The notes below the pieces were generated by a model. The model had not been told where the DNA came from. It worked only from the letters and a program-made list of their open reading frames with translations, and made no database searches. The position numbers and the translations under genes are program-made. DNA of 64,000 bases from Panonychus citri (Eukaryota > Arthropoda > Arachnida > Trombidiformes > Tetranychidae): assembly GCF_014898815.1 (NCBI RefSeq), contig NW_026515543.1, positions 3,162,001 through 3,226,000 on the forward strand, written 5' to 3'. How positions within the stretch are numbered: position 1 is the stretch's first letter; each line of letters begins with the position of its first letter. Positions 1-12,988 of the stretch are shown here, piece after piece.

Positions 1-1921
1 TGATTTTCACACTATTAATTTGTGGTAGATTAATTGTGATTTGTGTTTGTTGGTTGATGAGGTTATGATTCATTTGTTGATTCACAGTTTCTTTTTCTTT
101 TTCTGGGTGATGATGATGTTGATTTGTTGAATGAGTAACGAGGTCCTTGTTACTCATTCGATGAAGCAGGTTAACATCATAATTGTTACCATACCAATTT
201 GTTAGTAATAGTTTGATCTCACTTAAATTTGGAATTTCAATTTTAAGTTTATAATCTTGACTCAGATTACCATATCTTAATGAATAAGGTTTACCTAATC
301 CATTTGCCACGATAATTAACTGCGTTGCTTTGATGACGTTTTCACCTAATAGTATGTCATTAGATAAACCATCAATGACATAGGCAGCTAGTAATTTAGG
401 TTCATCTCCATTATAAACTTTTAAAGGTACAAACCACTCACATTGAATGATGTTTTGATTTGCAGATTGAAATTTCAGGTTGTAGGGGTAGGCCATGAGT
501 GCGAGCTTGACAGCGAGGTCCTTGCTTATCAAGGTCGTACAAGCGCCAGTATCAAACATCCCTTCAATTTGGACTTGATTGATAGAAAATTTTATCATCG
601 GGTGTCTTACTTTTTCTGTTGAACCATTTTTGTTTTTATTCGCAATTAAACGAGTTGTATTTACACTACCATCGCTTAATTGTTCATCAACTTCAACGTT
701 ATTAGCTTTATTTTGTTGAGGTTGTTGTTGATTATCTCTTTTTGGGCGTTTTTCAGGGAATTTAGTCCAACAGTCATCTGAATTATGACTCGTTGCTTTA
801 CAATGAATACAATAGCGATTTGATTTTTCTTGATTACCTTTTTGGATGTCACCTTTTGACTTCCATGCTGACTCTTGTCCTTGTGAAAGTCTTGACCTTC
901 CTTGGTAACCTTTTTCATTTCTTTGTTTGTTTCGTTGCCAATGGCCAATTACTTTACTTTTAATTTTCTCGACATCCAGGTCGTTCATTTCCGGAATTAT
1001 CTCATTTTGAATATAATAAGGGATAGACGATAACATGAGGATTGCCAATGTTTCATTTGATGCCTCAGGGTAAATTACCTTGAGCGATGTTTCCAATTTC
1101 TTGAAATGATCTCTTGGATCTGTTTTCGGGTCATACCTTCTTTGTACCACATTATAAGTTGCTTCAGCTTTTTCACTCGAAGTTATTGTTGAATTGGTTA
1201 TTTTCTGCTTCCATTCTTCATATTCAATGAAAGGAGATTCATTTCTCAATTTCTCTGCTCGATCTCTAGCTTCATTTTCCAACAATACCGTTATATGATC
1301 GATCCATGAGTGTTTGGAGGGATCTAAGGTCCTCAGATCATACTCCAGACACTTGATGAAGTCGGTGAACGATTGCTTGTCTCTATTAGGCCAGCTTCTT
1401 CTATTAATTCTAGTAAGAGCTTGTTGTTGAGCAAAGGTTAATTGTTTTTCTTTTTCTTGGAAATTTATATTTCCTAGAGCTTCCGACATTGAGGGTCTCT
1501 CAATTACCGAAAAATTATTAGCGATGAGTGAGGCGAATGCAGGTGATATTCCCAAATCGTCCTCAATTTGCCTTTTCGTGTAGTTTTTGAATTGATCAAT
1601 CGAGTTTATCTTTTCTTTGACCAATATTACCAATGAATTGAAATCCAGTCCAACCTTTCTTAGCTGAATTCCATCCATCCATTTTATTGGGTATTCTCGC
1701 TTTGAGTTTACCTCGAAATTTCCTTTGATGTCTTCACCGTCATTCTGGAACATTTCTTGAATTACCTGAGATTCCCAGATCTCTTTTCTTAACATGTCAC
1801 ATGTCTTCTGTTCAGGGTTCTTTATTCCCCATTCCATAGAGATTCCAATCAGTTCATTTCTTGAAACCACATCTTGAGTTTTTGACTTTGGATAAGTCGC
1901 ACTTTCACTTTCACTAAGCAT
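1..1921 (-). CDS. Gag-protease polyprotein, C-terminal part beyond the window
   Basis: An uninterrupted frame of 640 codons runs from the ATG at 1921-1919 to the first base of the window. The N-terminal two thirds look like a charged gag protein with SWPNRDKQSFTDFIKCLEYD near the middle. A zinc knuckle follows, C-x2-C-x4-H-x4-C (CIHCKATSHNSDDC, about 805-846 on the plus strand), which in this family binds genomic RNA. Then comes a retroviral-type aspartic protease: the catalytic DTGA triad in GMFDTGACTTLI (about 540-575) and, further on, a hydrophobic ILLGE flap-end motif. A His-rich linker follows, and RT is expected after the window edge. Only short frames in other phases overlap it, so a plain search for complete reading frames would miss it. 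The start is the first ATG after a leader full of stops. Confidence 0.85.
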   Translation of the reverse strand, partial: MLSESESATYPKSKTQDVVSRNELIGISMEWGIKNPEQKTCDMLRKEIWESQVIQEMFQNDGEDIKGNFEVNSKREYPIKWMDGIQLRKVGLDFNSLVILVKEKINSIDQFKNYTKRQIEDDLGISPAFASLIANNFSVIERPSMSEALGNINFQEKEKQLTFAQQQALTRINRRSWPNRDKQSFTDFIKCLEYDLRTLDPSKHSWIDHITVLLENEARDRAEKLRNESPFIEYEEWKQKITNSTITSSEKAEATYNVVQRRYDPKTDPRDHFKKLETSLKVIYPEASNETLAILMLSSIPYYIQNEIIPEMNDLDVEKIKSKVIGHWQRNKQRNEKGYQGRSRLSQGQESAWKSKGDIQKGNQEKSNRYCIHCKATSHNSDDCWTKFPEKRPKRDNQQQPQQNKANNVEVDEQLSDGSVNTTRLIANKNKNGSTEKVRHPMIKFSINQVQIEGMFDTGACTTLISKDLAVKLALMAYPYNLKFQSANQNIIQCEWFVPLKVYNGDEPKLLAAYVIDGLSNDILLGENVIKATQLIIVANGLGKPYSLRYGNLSQDYKLKIEIPNLSEIKLLLTNWYGNNYDVNLLHRMSNKDLVTHSTNQHHHHPEKEKETVNQQMNHNLINQQTQITINLPQINSVKI

Positions 1922-2190
1922 TTTCACTTTAATTGTTTTTCACTTATCACGATACACTTAGTACGCACACAGTTAAAGGTGTTTATTCACTAAAGTCTAA
2001 TGAGGTTGGTTTCGGAAGGGAAAAAGGTCCTCTTTCCCTTCTTTGACTTAACCTTTGAAGCACTATGATCAGGAAACGGAAACGAAAGCCTTTTGGTGAA
2101 ACCGAAGCTTTGGTTTATAGGTTGTTTCTTTGGTGATGATTGTAGCTACTTTGAGAAAAAGGGTTTATAATTCAGGCTTAAATCAGCGGA

Positions 2191-2203
2191 GGCATCTCCA
2201 CCA
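2191..2203 (-). other. Primer-binding site of element A
   Basis: On the minus strand TGGTGGAGATGCC lies one base after the end of the LTR. It begins with TGG, the complement of a tRNA CCA end. The first ten bases equal those of the PBS of element B at 50755. I do not assign the tRNA species. Confidence 0.65.
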
Positions 2204-2204
2204 A

Positions 2205-2570
2205 TGTGTGAGTATTTTTGTCGTAGACAAACCTTACCAAGGGATCTCCGAGAAAGACTGATTTGATTTGAATGAAACTCTTTTTATTTTTGATAGCACT
2301 TTTGAACATTAGATTTATAAATTTGTGAATATTTAAACAGAACTGTGGGTAAGGGTAAAGGAAGGGTAAGTGAAGGAGAGAGGGTAAACAATTAACGTGA
2401 ACAATAGACTTAACTTGACTAATCTGATTAATTGTGTTTTTGGACTTGTGCTTTTATATGTAACATTTAACCTCTAGGGTATTGGTAAATAGTTAATGTA
2501 TCATGTGATGTAGATTAGATAAAGGGGGAGAGTAATTAAGGTTGCGTCATTTATATGTAATCCCCTTACA
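2205..2570 (-). repeat. 5' LTR of element A
   Basis: Minus-strand boundaries are TG (TGTAAGGGG at 2570) and CA (CTCACACA at 2205). A TATAAA lies close to the LTR start (plus-strand 2550-2555) and an AATAAA polyadenylation signal is seen at plus-strand 2284-2289. The right boundary is inferred from the TGTAAGGG start shared with element B, because the partner LTR is outside the window; it could be off by some bases. Confidence 0.6.
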
Positions 2571-5500
2571 GATATCATGATTAAAATAGATTACGATTTA
2601 ATTATTACTTCAATTTATATTAGGAAAATCAATTGCAACAGGTTGATAATCAAGGTTGTGATACTTGATTGTTGATCTTTGATTTGTGATGAAAAAAAAG
2701 GATAAGTAGATTAACTTGACAATATTTTGCTTTTCTCCAGGCAAATGATTTCTTCTTGTTCATGGTAAACAATTTAAATCAATTATCATGATTAGAATCA
2801 TGAATAATATTCTGATAGAAAAATTGAAATTGATTTCTTTGCAAGTGAAGAAACTTTTTCAAGACTTTTTTTTCAAAAGGCTTAAATACCGTTAGATTTG
2901 TGAAATAAAGTGTAAGGGATAATAAGAATAATATTTTCAGGGTTACATGCCAACACTCCCAGGGATTCAGAGATGATAACATGATATTGAATTTCATGAT
3001 ATGTTTACAGTTACGATTAGGATTCAGATAGAAATCAAAATGAGATTAATAAAAGTAGATATAAATGTCACTAACAGCTGAGAGAGTAATGATTTTTAAT
3101 GGTCAAATTTTGACTTATTAATATTTTCATCTTGATTGATGAATTAAATTGTTGATTGTCATAAAGATAATCAGTTAATATTTTCAATTAAAATTCGACA
3201 ATATCTGTAATAGTAATCACATCTTTACGAATTCAAGAGAAATTCAAGATTCATAGAGATAATTTCCTCATCATGATTCTTATCAACGTCAATTAGAAAA
3301 CCGCATGTCTATTGATATAATAACTGTTTGCAATTCGATTACTTTATTATCTCTACATCATCACATTCGAATGTCACTCATTAGGTGTTGATTCAATCGA
3401 TTCTTAGTGTTCTGGATGTGAAACCTGGGAGTTTTTTGTGTAATAACTTTTCATGGGGATAATAAAAGATGATCAAGATAAAAAATTAATGGTGTCGGTA
3501 TGAGGATGAGTTCGTTGTTTCAAATTAATTTCGAGGCTTGATTACAGTTGTACAGTGGAATTAAGTCTCTTCCATCTTTTACTTTTTTAACCAGGCAACA
3601 TGATGATCTAAAAATACACTGAATCATTTTGGAAAATTTCAGGGTTTCAATTATCTCTCTTATTCTCTCACTCATTGAGTATATTTAATTGTTCTTGTAC
3701 TTTTGCAACAAGATTCAATGATAATCCTTTCTACTGGAATCATCAAATGATAACAATCAAATGTTTGTGAGATAATAACAACAAAAAAAAGATGGAATAT
3801 AAAATCCCAGTGAACATTTGATTCATTTTCTAAGGTGATTTCAGAATTGATTTCGATTTATTATTTTCTTTATTCTTTTCCATTCTTTTTCTCTGTCTAT
3901 CTTTTCATGTCTCTCTCCTTTTCTCTTTCCATATATCATTTCTATTCTGTTTCATCTTCTCTCATATCAAAAGGACGAAAAAAAGTAAGAAAAAATGATC
4001 ATAGAATCGACATTAAATCTGGCAAAAGGTGAATCAGGTAAAAGAACAAGAAAAAATTGTTACTTTTTATCCTATTGTTTTTAAGTATAAAGTCGAGATA
4101 TGAAGTTGAAAATAATAATAAGAGATTGAGAAGAAGATGAGAAAAAAGAAAGAAAAGAAAGACAAGGATAAGATGAAGATGAGATGAGGATGATAAAATA
4201 GACAATTTCAAAAGTTAAGAATGTTATCTTTTTAATTTGAGATGATGATCATCTTTTCATCTTCCAATTGCTTTTCCTTATTTCATTTAATTTCCACTTC
4301 TATTTACCTGAAGGGAAAAAATATCTCAAGGTAAACCTTTTGATTGGCTTTGGAATCACATGACAAAAGGTAACTTTTATTGATTACAAATCTTGGAATT
4401 GGAGTAAACCCAATTACGTGAATGAGAATTGATTGTTATTATTTGTTAACTTGAGATAATCTTGACCCTTGGATTAACTGTTAATTCACTCATAGAAAAT
4501 TATCATCAAGTTAATCATTATTTTAAGAGTTTGAGTATTGGTAATGGGGGAACATTGGAAGGTTTTGATAAAAAGATCTTGTTGTTGTTAATGATGAGGA
4601 TGATAAAAAGCACGCAGATAAAGTTTTTGTTTGCAAAAGCTTTTGTCAATATTAGGACAATAGACAACTGTTGAAACGAGTTGTTAGTGATGATGAAAGA
4701 AAACCTTGAACGCATGAAAATCATCATCATCATCATCAAGTAACAGTGTTACCTATGTATACTATTAGTATTATTACTTGACTAAATTCATTGGATGAAG
4801 TTAAAAGCTGACAGAGTTGATTATAATCATTAAATCAGTAAAGTCAACTGAATAATGTTTACTTGATCATTTGGAAATGATTCACAAGCCAATATCATGA
4901 TGATGATCAAAAATCACCATGATATGAGGATGAATCAGTAAATGAAATAGCAAATTGAGTCAAGAAGAAGTTTTTTTTTTCTCTCTCTCTCCCCAACATA
5001 ATATTTTCCATAAGGATGATATTTACTTGTTCATCGTCATATTTTTAGTTACTTGATTCAGTGAACATGTTAGGAAATCTGAATATGTCGAGGTATCAAA
5101 TTTTGTCGCTACTCTTGATCATGCTAATATTTTTTATCTTTTTCTCTTTCATGTCATTGATTCAATGAAAAGGTAATAATGATGGAAAAGGATGAATATA
5201 GTTGATGTCAGAAAAAGAAGGAGAAACCCAGAACTTTTCAGTAGTAGATGAAATTTCAACCTTATTATTACTTGAATAGAAGAGAATTTTTTGTTCTATA
5301 TTGAAATTTAATATATAATATTTCAAAGAGACCAATTAAATTTCATGGTAACTATTTGGGTTCCAATTTTCAGAAAAGAAATGGATTCACCAGAACTTTT
5401 TTTTGGATGTTCTCAACTGAAACGATTAAATCAACTTGGAAATGACCAGAAAAAAAAACAATTATATCAAAGTAAACATTAATAAAATGGACTCTCAGAC

Positions 5501-8500
5501 TGACCAGACAAATACCAATGATAATGATTCAAAATTTTGGTAATGGTCAGTTCTGATGACCTTTCAAACTTGAAAGAAAATTGTCAATCTTGCAAAAAAA
5601 TAAAGTTCTGCAAATCTAAATCATCTCAATGATGGTGAATAGGGAGAAAAATTCATCACCTTAATTCTCAATTGAATTCAAATTCTAATCAATCTAATAT
5701 ATTATATAAAATCTTTAAACTGGACATTGATAGACTTTTGAAAAGAGCAGCAAACTCGTTCAATCGATTTGAAATCAATCTCTATCTGTAAATATATTAA
5801 TAATACAAAAGTGAAATAAAGGTGTACATGATTGGGAACATGAAGCAATATATATATTATATGATTTCAATGATTGAATTTGATAATAATAACAATTCAA
5901 AGGGTCAATGTAAATGGTCAATGTACCATGGAGCATATTGAGCAATATTGACCACCCACACTTGATCAAAATGGTTAGAATATGATAAACATAAGTCAAC
6001 ATTTATTACAAGGGAAGAAATTGAAGAAAGAGGAAAAAAGAAAGAGAGAAAAGAAAGAGAAATGAAACAATTCAATTCAATCAAATCAAAAATCAGGTTC
6101 AATCAGAATTATATCTTGTAAACAGTAAAACATGTGATAAAAAATCATCTGTTTACATGGTAAATGTAATAATATATAATATATAATTTGAAGGATAAAA
6201 AATATTACTCAAGTTGAACCTTGAAAGTTGAATGCTCAGAACCATTATATTCAGAATTGTCATAACGGTGAGAGAAAAGATAAAAACAGAAGACGATGAA
6301 GAAGCAAATATATCTATCATCATCGTCATCTTCTTCTTCTTCTTCTTCATTTGAAATTTAAATTCGAATTTTTAACTATTTCTCTTTCTCCCTCTCTATC
6401 GTTAATACTTTTATCTACAGGGTGCGAACCTCCCATCAAGATGAAATAGACAAGGTAACAGAAGAAAAGTAACCTGAACTTTCATCATGTTTATATTCAT
6501 ACGACTCAGAAAATTTAGATGGATAAACTTTTAGATTGTCAAGAAATCATCATAATAACAAGGTAGTCTTGGTATTCAGTTATGCATTAGAATTTTCTTT
6601 AACCATTCCCTGTAATCTTACTCATCATTATCATAATCTTCATCTACTCAGGTAAAAATTCAAGATTCAATTCATTTTGTATACAATAACAGCAAGAAAA
6701 TAACCTTGTCAGAGTAATAATAATAATAACAACAGAGTAAACATACAAACTAACTGACTACTGTACACAAAGTAATCAGGTACAGAATTTAGTTCAAGGT
6801 TAAACCATAATGAATATGAAAATATAATCATTGTTATTATGATTATTATCAAGAAAGAATAAACGAAAAAAATTAAAGAATAAAAAACAGAAAATAAACT
6901 TCTTATAAGGTGATATATTCTTGTTGACAATTACATGTACTAGTAAGTAATCACTGGATAATCAAGGAAAAGTTAATTGTTGGTAAAAGTAATATGAGAC
7001 AATTAACTGATTCAAGAGAAAAAAAAAGTTCATCAAAATAAACATAATTAAGCTCAAAGATTCCTTTTATCTTTTAAACTATCTAATCATGTAACAATTC
7101 ATTAGATAAATCATAGAATCATGAAATTCCCATGGTGGTTTTATCGGTTAGATTAAAAATCGTTAATCGTTAACTTTTTCCCGTTTAAAAGTAAACTTAA
7201 TCTTCCCAATTGTTTCAGGTGATTTGTGGAAGAAGAAGAAGAAAAAATCCATAGAAATTCATTAATATCAAATAGTAAGAACGAGAAATTGATTTTTTGA
7301 TGGAACTTTTTTTTTACTCCTTTTTTCTTCATCCTTTTGATTCATTTGTTCAACATATGAAATATCCGTGAGATTTTCAGCTTCAGGTGAATATTGAGTT
7401 TCCTGTACACCACATGAGCTTTTTACATATTTTACCTTATCGAAATACTGAAAGTTATCAAGGAAACGAGGTAATCATTTTTTTTACCTACTTCCTGATA
7501 AATCAAATATACATATTGATAAAATAAGACAAATAAAAGTTAGAATCAGGATTTGCAAATATTGGGTGGAGAGAGGTAATAATACTTATGGTGATATACA
7601 TTGTAATCTTTTGTTACTTCAAGGTAATACATGGTAAGAAGAGGGATATAAAATTCTGAAATTCATGATAAGTTTTGACAGTCGTAGAATCTAAATTGGC
7701 AAATACTCTCACAGTAATGATCATATTTATTGTTTTAATGGTTTTTTTTCTGTTTACAGTTCATCTGATCATAAAAATATCATCTTCATGAAGATCAGAT
7801 ATTATGCTGAATAGCAAAAGATATGAAACTGAAATAGTAATATAAAAAAAAGCAATAATATTTTCATAGCTAATGAGATTCCAAGTATCATCATGATGAA
7901 AGATGATAATGATAAATTTCACCTCAACTATGAACAAGCATGAAAACAGAGATTCTGATTCATGGAAGTGTTTATTATCAGATTATGTCCAAAATCTGAT
8001 ATAATATATTTATGCTTATTTTCTATCTCCAGAATATTATATCTTCGCATGGTAATGTAATGTTAGTTGAACATAATGGTAATATTATCATCTTCATGTG
8101 AAAGACCTCCAGTAAGTGCACCTTGAACTTGAATGAAGACTTTGAATTAAGGATGAATCATTTTTCGCAATAAGTGAGAATAATCTGAATAGCATTTGTA
8201 ATAATGAATGATAAAACTCTGGAATCTGATGATATTTATTATGATAAAATTTATGAAATGTTTAGCAAAAGCAAACCAAGTTAATCAATCATGTATCATG
8301 TATTAACCATTATGATTGATTATACATAAATTTCATCATGTTTCAAGGTATGAAAGCTCATGTATGTGCATATGATATAACAGGGATTTCTTTTGCAATT
8401 ATTATAATTGAAACTCCCTGTAACTAGAAGGCAGTATGTTAATATATGCTGCTAAGTATTGTAAGAGTGAAAATCGATTCTGGAAAATGATAATAGTTAA

Positions 8501-8779
8501 GAGGTAAACAGTTGATGACATTGAACTTACTCACTTGTGAGTATTACCTTGAAAAAAGTAACAACGATCACATTAGATTGTTTTATTTATCTATTTTCTG
8601 TTCATCATGCAAAATCTGAATAAATTAACAATGAAGATGGTGGAAAAGACTGAATCATTATGAATAAAGCAAAATGATTATCAGCTCAATGGAAGAAAAA
8701 AGTTGATGAAGAAAAACAAAACTCGAAATTAGTTAATTATAGTCACTAAACTGAACATATTCAGATTATTTGATGAGCG

Positions 8780-8783
<4 letters not shown>

Positions 8784-8812
<29 letters not shown>
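8784..8812. repeat. (AG)n microsatellite
   Basis: A perfect AG dinucleotide run of about 29 bases. Similar AG/CT runs recur at 12941, 19886, 25720 and 32414. Confidence 0.95.
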
Positions 8813-8815
<3 letters not shown>

Positions 8816-11800
8816 GCAACAGAACATGATTATAATTGGATGATGAGAAATGATGACAACAAGATGAAGATAAAATATTCAGAATTAAATTTATTGATAT
8901 TAATATTCAAATTCATGTGAACGGATTATGTTACTAACTATTCATTTTGAATTAATACATATAAATCAATGGGAAGGTTTTTCTACTTCTACAAGTTATT
9001 GTTCAGACTATCATGATAATCGTTACAATAACAGTTATTGGCAACTCAAAATGTTCTTGAATATCATAGAGCAAAAATAAAGAGTTGATTCTTTCAAATT
9101 TCACATGAATTATCTTCCTTTTTCTGATAACTTTATTTCATTCTAACTTATTATAATTGTTATCACCCAAATTGTTTCTAACTCATTACTTCAGGCAATC
9201 TCATAAATTTTGTAAAGCATAACTATTACTTATTATCATCATTGTAATACTTTTTTATCATGTCGTTATGGTGATAAGAATGAAATTCATGGTATCAATT
9301 GATGTAAGTTATGATTCTGATAAATATTAAATTCCCAATGATATTAACATATCTCACGGGGATCTTCAATTGATTATGGTGGTAAAACTATTTACAATTT
9401 AATTTCAAATGAATTTTCAACAGTTAGTAAATCATTGGTTTGAAACAAGAATTTAATTTCTTTCTTAAAAAGTAACAATATCATTTCGTTTTCCTGGAAA
9501 CAGTATTATCCATAAAATAGTTGCTAATCAATTCTAAATTTTAATAATAAAATAATAATATAAATTAATTAAATTTTATAATAGTCCTAGAAACGGAAAC
9601 AATTAAAAATTTATCAATAACAATTAGAGAATCAATTTTAATCAGTTCAACTACAGCAACAGTTATTACCTTTTTTTTCATTCAACGTCTTTTGTTGAAC
9701 TTTTTGAACAGAACTGAGCTTTTTTTTTCCTTCATTCAAGGTTATCGTTCATGGGATTTTTTTTTCGGTTCATTCAAGAAAGTAAACGAATCAGAAACAT
9801 GATGATAAAGATGATAATGATCATCATCGTTTCTGTGTGTCATCACTATCAAAAGAAGGAAATAAAAAATGTTGTCTACCTTGTAGACGAGTGGGTGTTG
9901 AGAGTAAGTGGGTGGTTGTAGTAGTAAAGGTTGGAGAGAGAAAAGAAAGAGTCCAAAAAAAGATCAAAGAGAAAAAAGAGAGGAAAAAGAAGATAAATTA
10001 TGAAATATTCATGATGATAAGGATGACAAAGAGAAATCTTTCTCAACTAAAAGATACATTGTCCTCTGTTACAAATAATAGTATAATAGGTAACTTAGAA
10101 GAGGAAAAAATCGTCTTACTCCCTGAAACATTTTCGGAATGACAAGCATGAGAATCGTCATGATTTTTTTTACGTTATTCAACAATATGAAAAAACAATC
10201 AGGAATAAATTATAATTGCAACGATATTATTAATATAACGGTAAAAAATGTAATTACAATAGAAATTATCATAAAATGTTTCAATCAAGTTCAGTCGAAT
10301 AGTTTTTTTGAGGTAATTTTCTTAAAATTAAACCTTGACACCAGCAAGTGCACAAGACCTGAAGATCTTGAATGCAAAAAGAAAAACAATTAAAATTATC
10401 ATGTAATTTGATAGTTAATCAGAGGAGATTTAATTGATTCTGGATGATTAATGTTCTGCTAGTTTCTATTTGATGAGATTATTTTTGATTCTGGTTTGTT
10501 ATCTATAATCATGGATAATCGGTAATAGCAATTTTTTTGGGTGTTTTACATCATGTTGACGGATTGAATTTCAGGATAATTATTACATTAATATTGTTAT
10601 CATCATTTTTCATGTGAATCTAAGTAATAATAACCAAAGATAGAGGCAAAAATTAGCATGAAATGGATGAAAAAAATGCTCACAATCAAAAGTTGATCAA
10701 CAATGGTTAATACTAATTGTAAACAGAGGCTGAAAAGTTATCATGAAAAACAATGAACAAGCTTAACATGATAACAATAAGGTATTAATCATGATAATCA
10801 TTTTTGCTTCTAGATTTTAAGTTCAAATTTTGTTAAAATAGTGATAATTAGGGCTGATGAAAACATAAAAACACCAAGAGGGAAATTAAAAACTCTTAGG
10901 AAATTGTTATTGGGTTGAAGAGACGCTAATAGCTAAGGCTGATTTCGATTATGTGATTGATGGGATAATGATGTTGTAGTTATGGTGAAAACTCAAGTTG
11001 TATCCAAAATGTTGATCGTTTTTTATTCTTCCATCATCAATACGGTTTTCATCACCTTCTTCAAAATAGATGTAAATGTAAATTGTTGCTTATCTTCATC
11101 TTTTAATGTTTATCTTCATTTCAACTCTTCAACTGAGTTGAAAATTTCAAAAACATGAGAAAATTTTCTCGTCCTCCCTCTTTAAAACTAAATAGATACA
11201 AATTTGTGTCTCTCTCTCTTCATGTTTCAGTTATATTTTATTACCATCATGAGGATTTTCAAGGTAATAGGGGTTGATGATGAAAAAACGGTTCTTGAAG
11301 ATAAAATTCACCATCAATTGGAATATTAAAAGTATGATATCTCTACATGTGGAAATGAAATGAATCTTCAATGTTATTTGGTTGAATAATGAAAACATTT
11401 CGAGTGGTTGAGAATAGAGTTTTCCTGGTTCCATGGAAACAGAATCAGAATTTGAATTGAAAAGTAGGATTGAACATGAGAATAAGGGGAAAAGGAAATT
11501 AACAGAACAAGAAGAATAATCAGATATTGAGTATTCAGAGTATTTTAGGGTAGTATAAAAAGTTTTCAAACTCTCTTGACATTTCAGTCAGAACTTTTTC
11601 TTTGATAGAAAAAAAAAATGTTTTCATCATTTCTATTGAGACAAATTTTGTATTCACATAATTCAAAGTGATTCACAATAATGATAAATTAATAGTAAAC
11701 ATAATCATCTTCAAATGAGTTTATCAAAATAATTATCATCTACTTATCATTAGCATTCGGGTATCATTATTATTAGTATTATTACTTAAATTATATATCA

Positions 11801-12936
11801 CTGATCAGATAATATAATTGAAGGAAAATCTATAAATTGAGAAACTAAAGTAAATGTAATAAAAAAGTTTAATCAATTCGATAGTTGGAATTGATTTAAT
11901 ATTGTCTCTTAGATTGAATTGAATTTAAATTGTAAACAAATTCAAAATATCCAACTAATAGGAGGAAAAATTTTTCAAGGTAAAAGGATTTTATTCATGA
12001 TATTATATTTCTTGTTACCATGAAAAGAAAGAGGATGAAATTATGATGATGAAGATTGAGATAAGGATGAAAAATATAAATTTTCATCATTTGGGTCATC
12101 TAAGTATCATCACCATGATGATTATCATCTTGGTGATCACCATATTTTACTCTTGTTCAAAACCTTAACCTGGTAACAAGATGAATGCACAAGGTTAACG
12201 TCAGAATAACTCAGATCAATGATAAAGGTAATTCAAATAATTCTGTTTTTACTCATGTTCATTTTTATCCTCATAATCATTCTTGTTATTCCCTGAAGCA
12301 ATATAGAGAAGATGAACCTCTTGTTTTTTTTTTCGTTCATCACAGAGATGAGTCTGATTCTCAAAGGTAATTAGAGTTGATTATAGTTTGCAGAAGCGAT
12401 ACCAAGGAAAAAGTAGCAAAAGAATAACCATTTTAGCTTCATGAGTGTTTTTTTGGCAGAAAAATAAACTAAAAATGTCATCCAGATTGATAGGGTGGAG
12501 ATTCATGAAAAAAAACGCTGAAATCTTCATGAAGAGCTCACAGTTTTTCTTACCAATTCAGTCAGCAACTTCCAAAAAGACGAAGGAGTAAACCGTTACA
12601 TCTAAAATTGATAATTGTTCAGGCGTAATTCAGTTTACATGATGATCATGATGGTGGTGGTGGTGGAATGAATTTCTAACAATCAACAAGTTTCCTTCCA
12701 AGTGATAACAATATAACAATAATGTTTTCTTTTTATTACTTTCTTTTTTTTCTTTATTCATCATCATTTCCATCATTCTTTTCTTTTACATGCTCTTTAA
12801 GATGTAATTTGATTATCAACCATGGTTTTCATCATCTTTTCTCTCTCGTTTTCTCCTCCCTTCCAATGGAGGAGGAATAAAGTCACATTCAAAATTAGGT
12901 CAAGAACTTTCATTCTCTTTCGTATTACCTTTCTCC

Positions 12937-12940
<4 letters not shown>

Positions 12941-12981
<41 letters not shown>
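12941..12981. repeat. (CT)n microsatellite
   Basis: A pure CT run of about 41 bases continuing into an imperfect TTTCTC tract to about 13000. The serine/leucine and arginine/glutamate frames across it on both strands are artefacts of the repeat. Confidence 0.95.

Positions 12982-12988
<7 letters not shown>

Larger units (their letters stand above)
1..2570 (-). mobile_element. Element A: 5' part of a Ty3/gypsy-like LTR retrotransposon, truncated by the window edge
   Basis: Reading the minus strand from 2570 leftwards there is a candidate LTR (2570-2205) starting TGTAAGGGG and ending CACACA, one spacer base, a primer-binding site beginning TGGTGGAGATGCC, a leader, and then a long gag-protease frame that leaves the window at base 1. 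The order LTR, PBS, gag, protease is that of a retrotransposon 5' half. RT and integrase are not seen and should lie left of the window, so calling it Ty3/gypsy is inference from its likeness to element B (same LTR start TGTAAGGG, same first ten PBS bases). The frame has no stop or shift, which suggests a fairly young copy. The target-site duplication cannot be tested because the other end is outside. Confidence 0.85.

Noticed and set aside
676..948. 90-codon minus-strand frame
   Set aside because: Out-of-phase shadow of the gag-protease frame of element A, which spans the same bases with CCHC and DTGA motifs.
9837..10393. Two adjacent plus-strand frames of 101 and 84 codons
   Set aside because: The first starts at GTG, both are Lys/Asn-rich translations of AT-rich DNA, and no splice or domain evidence supports them.
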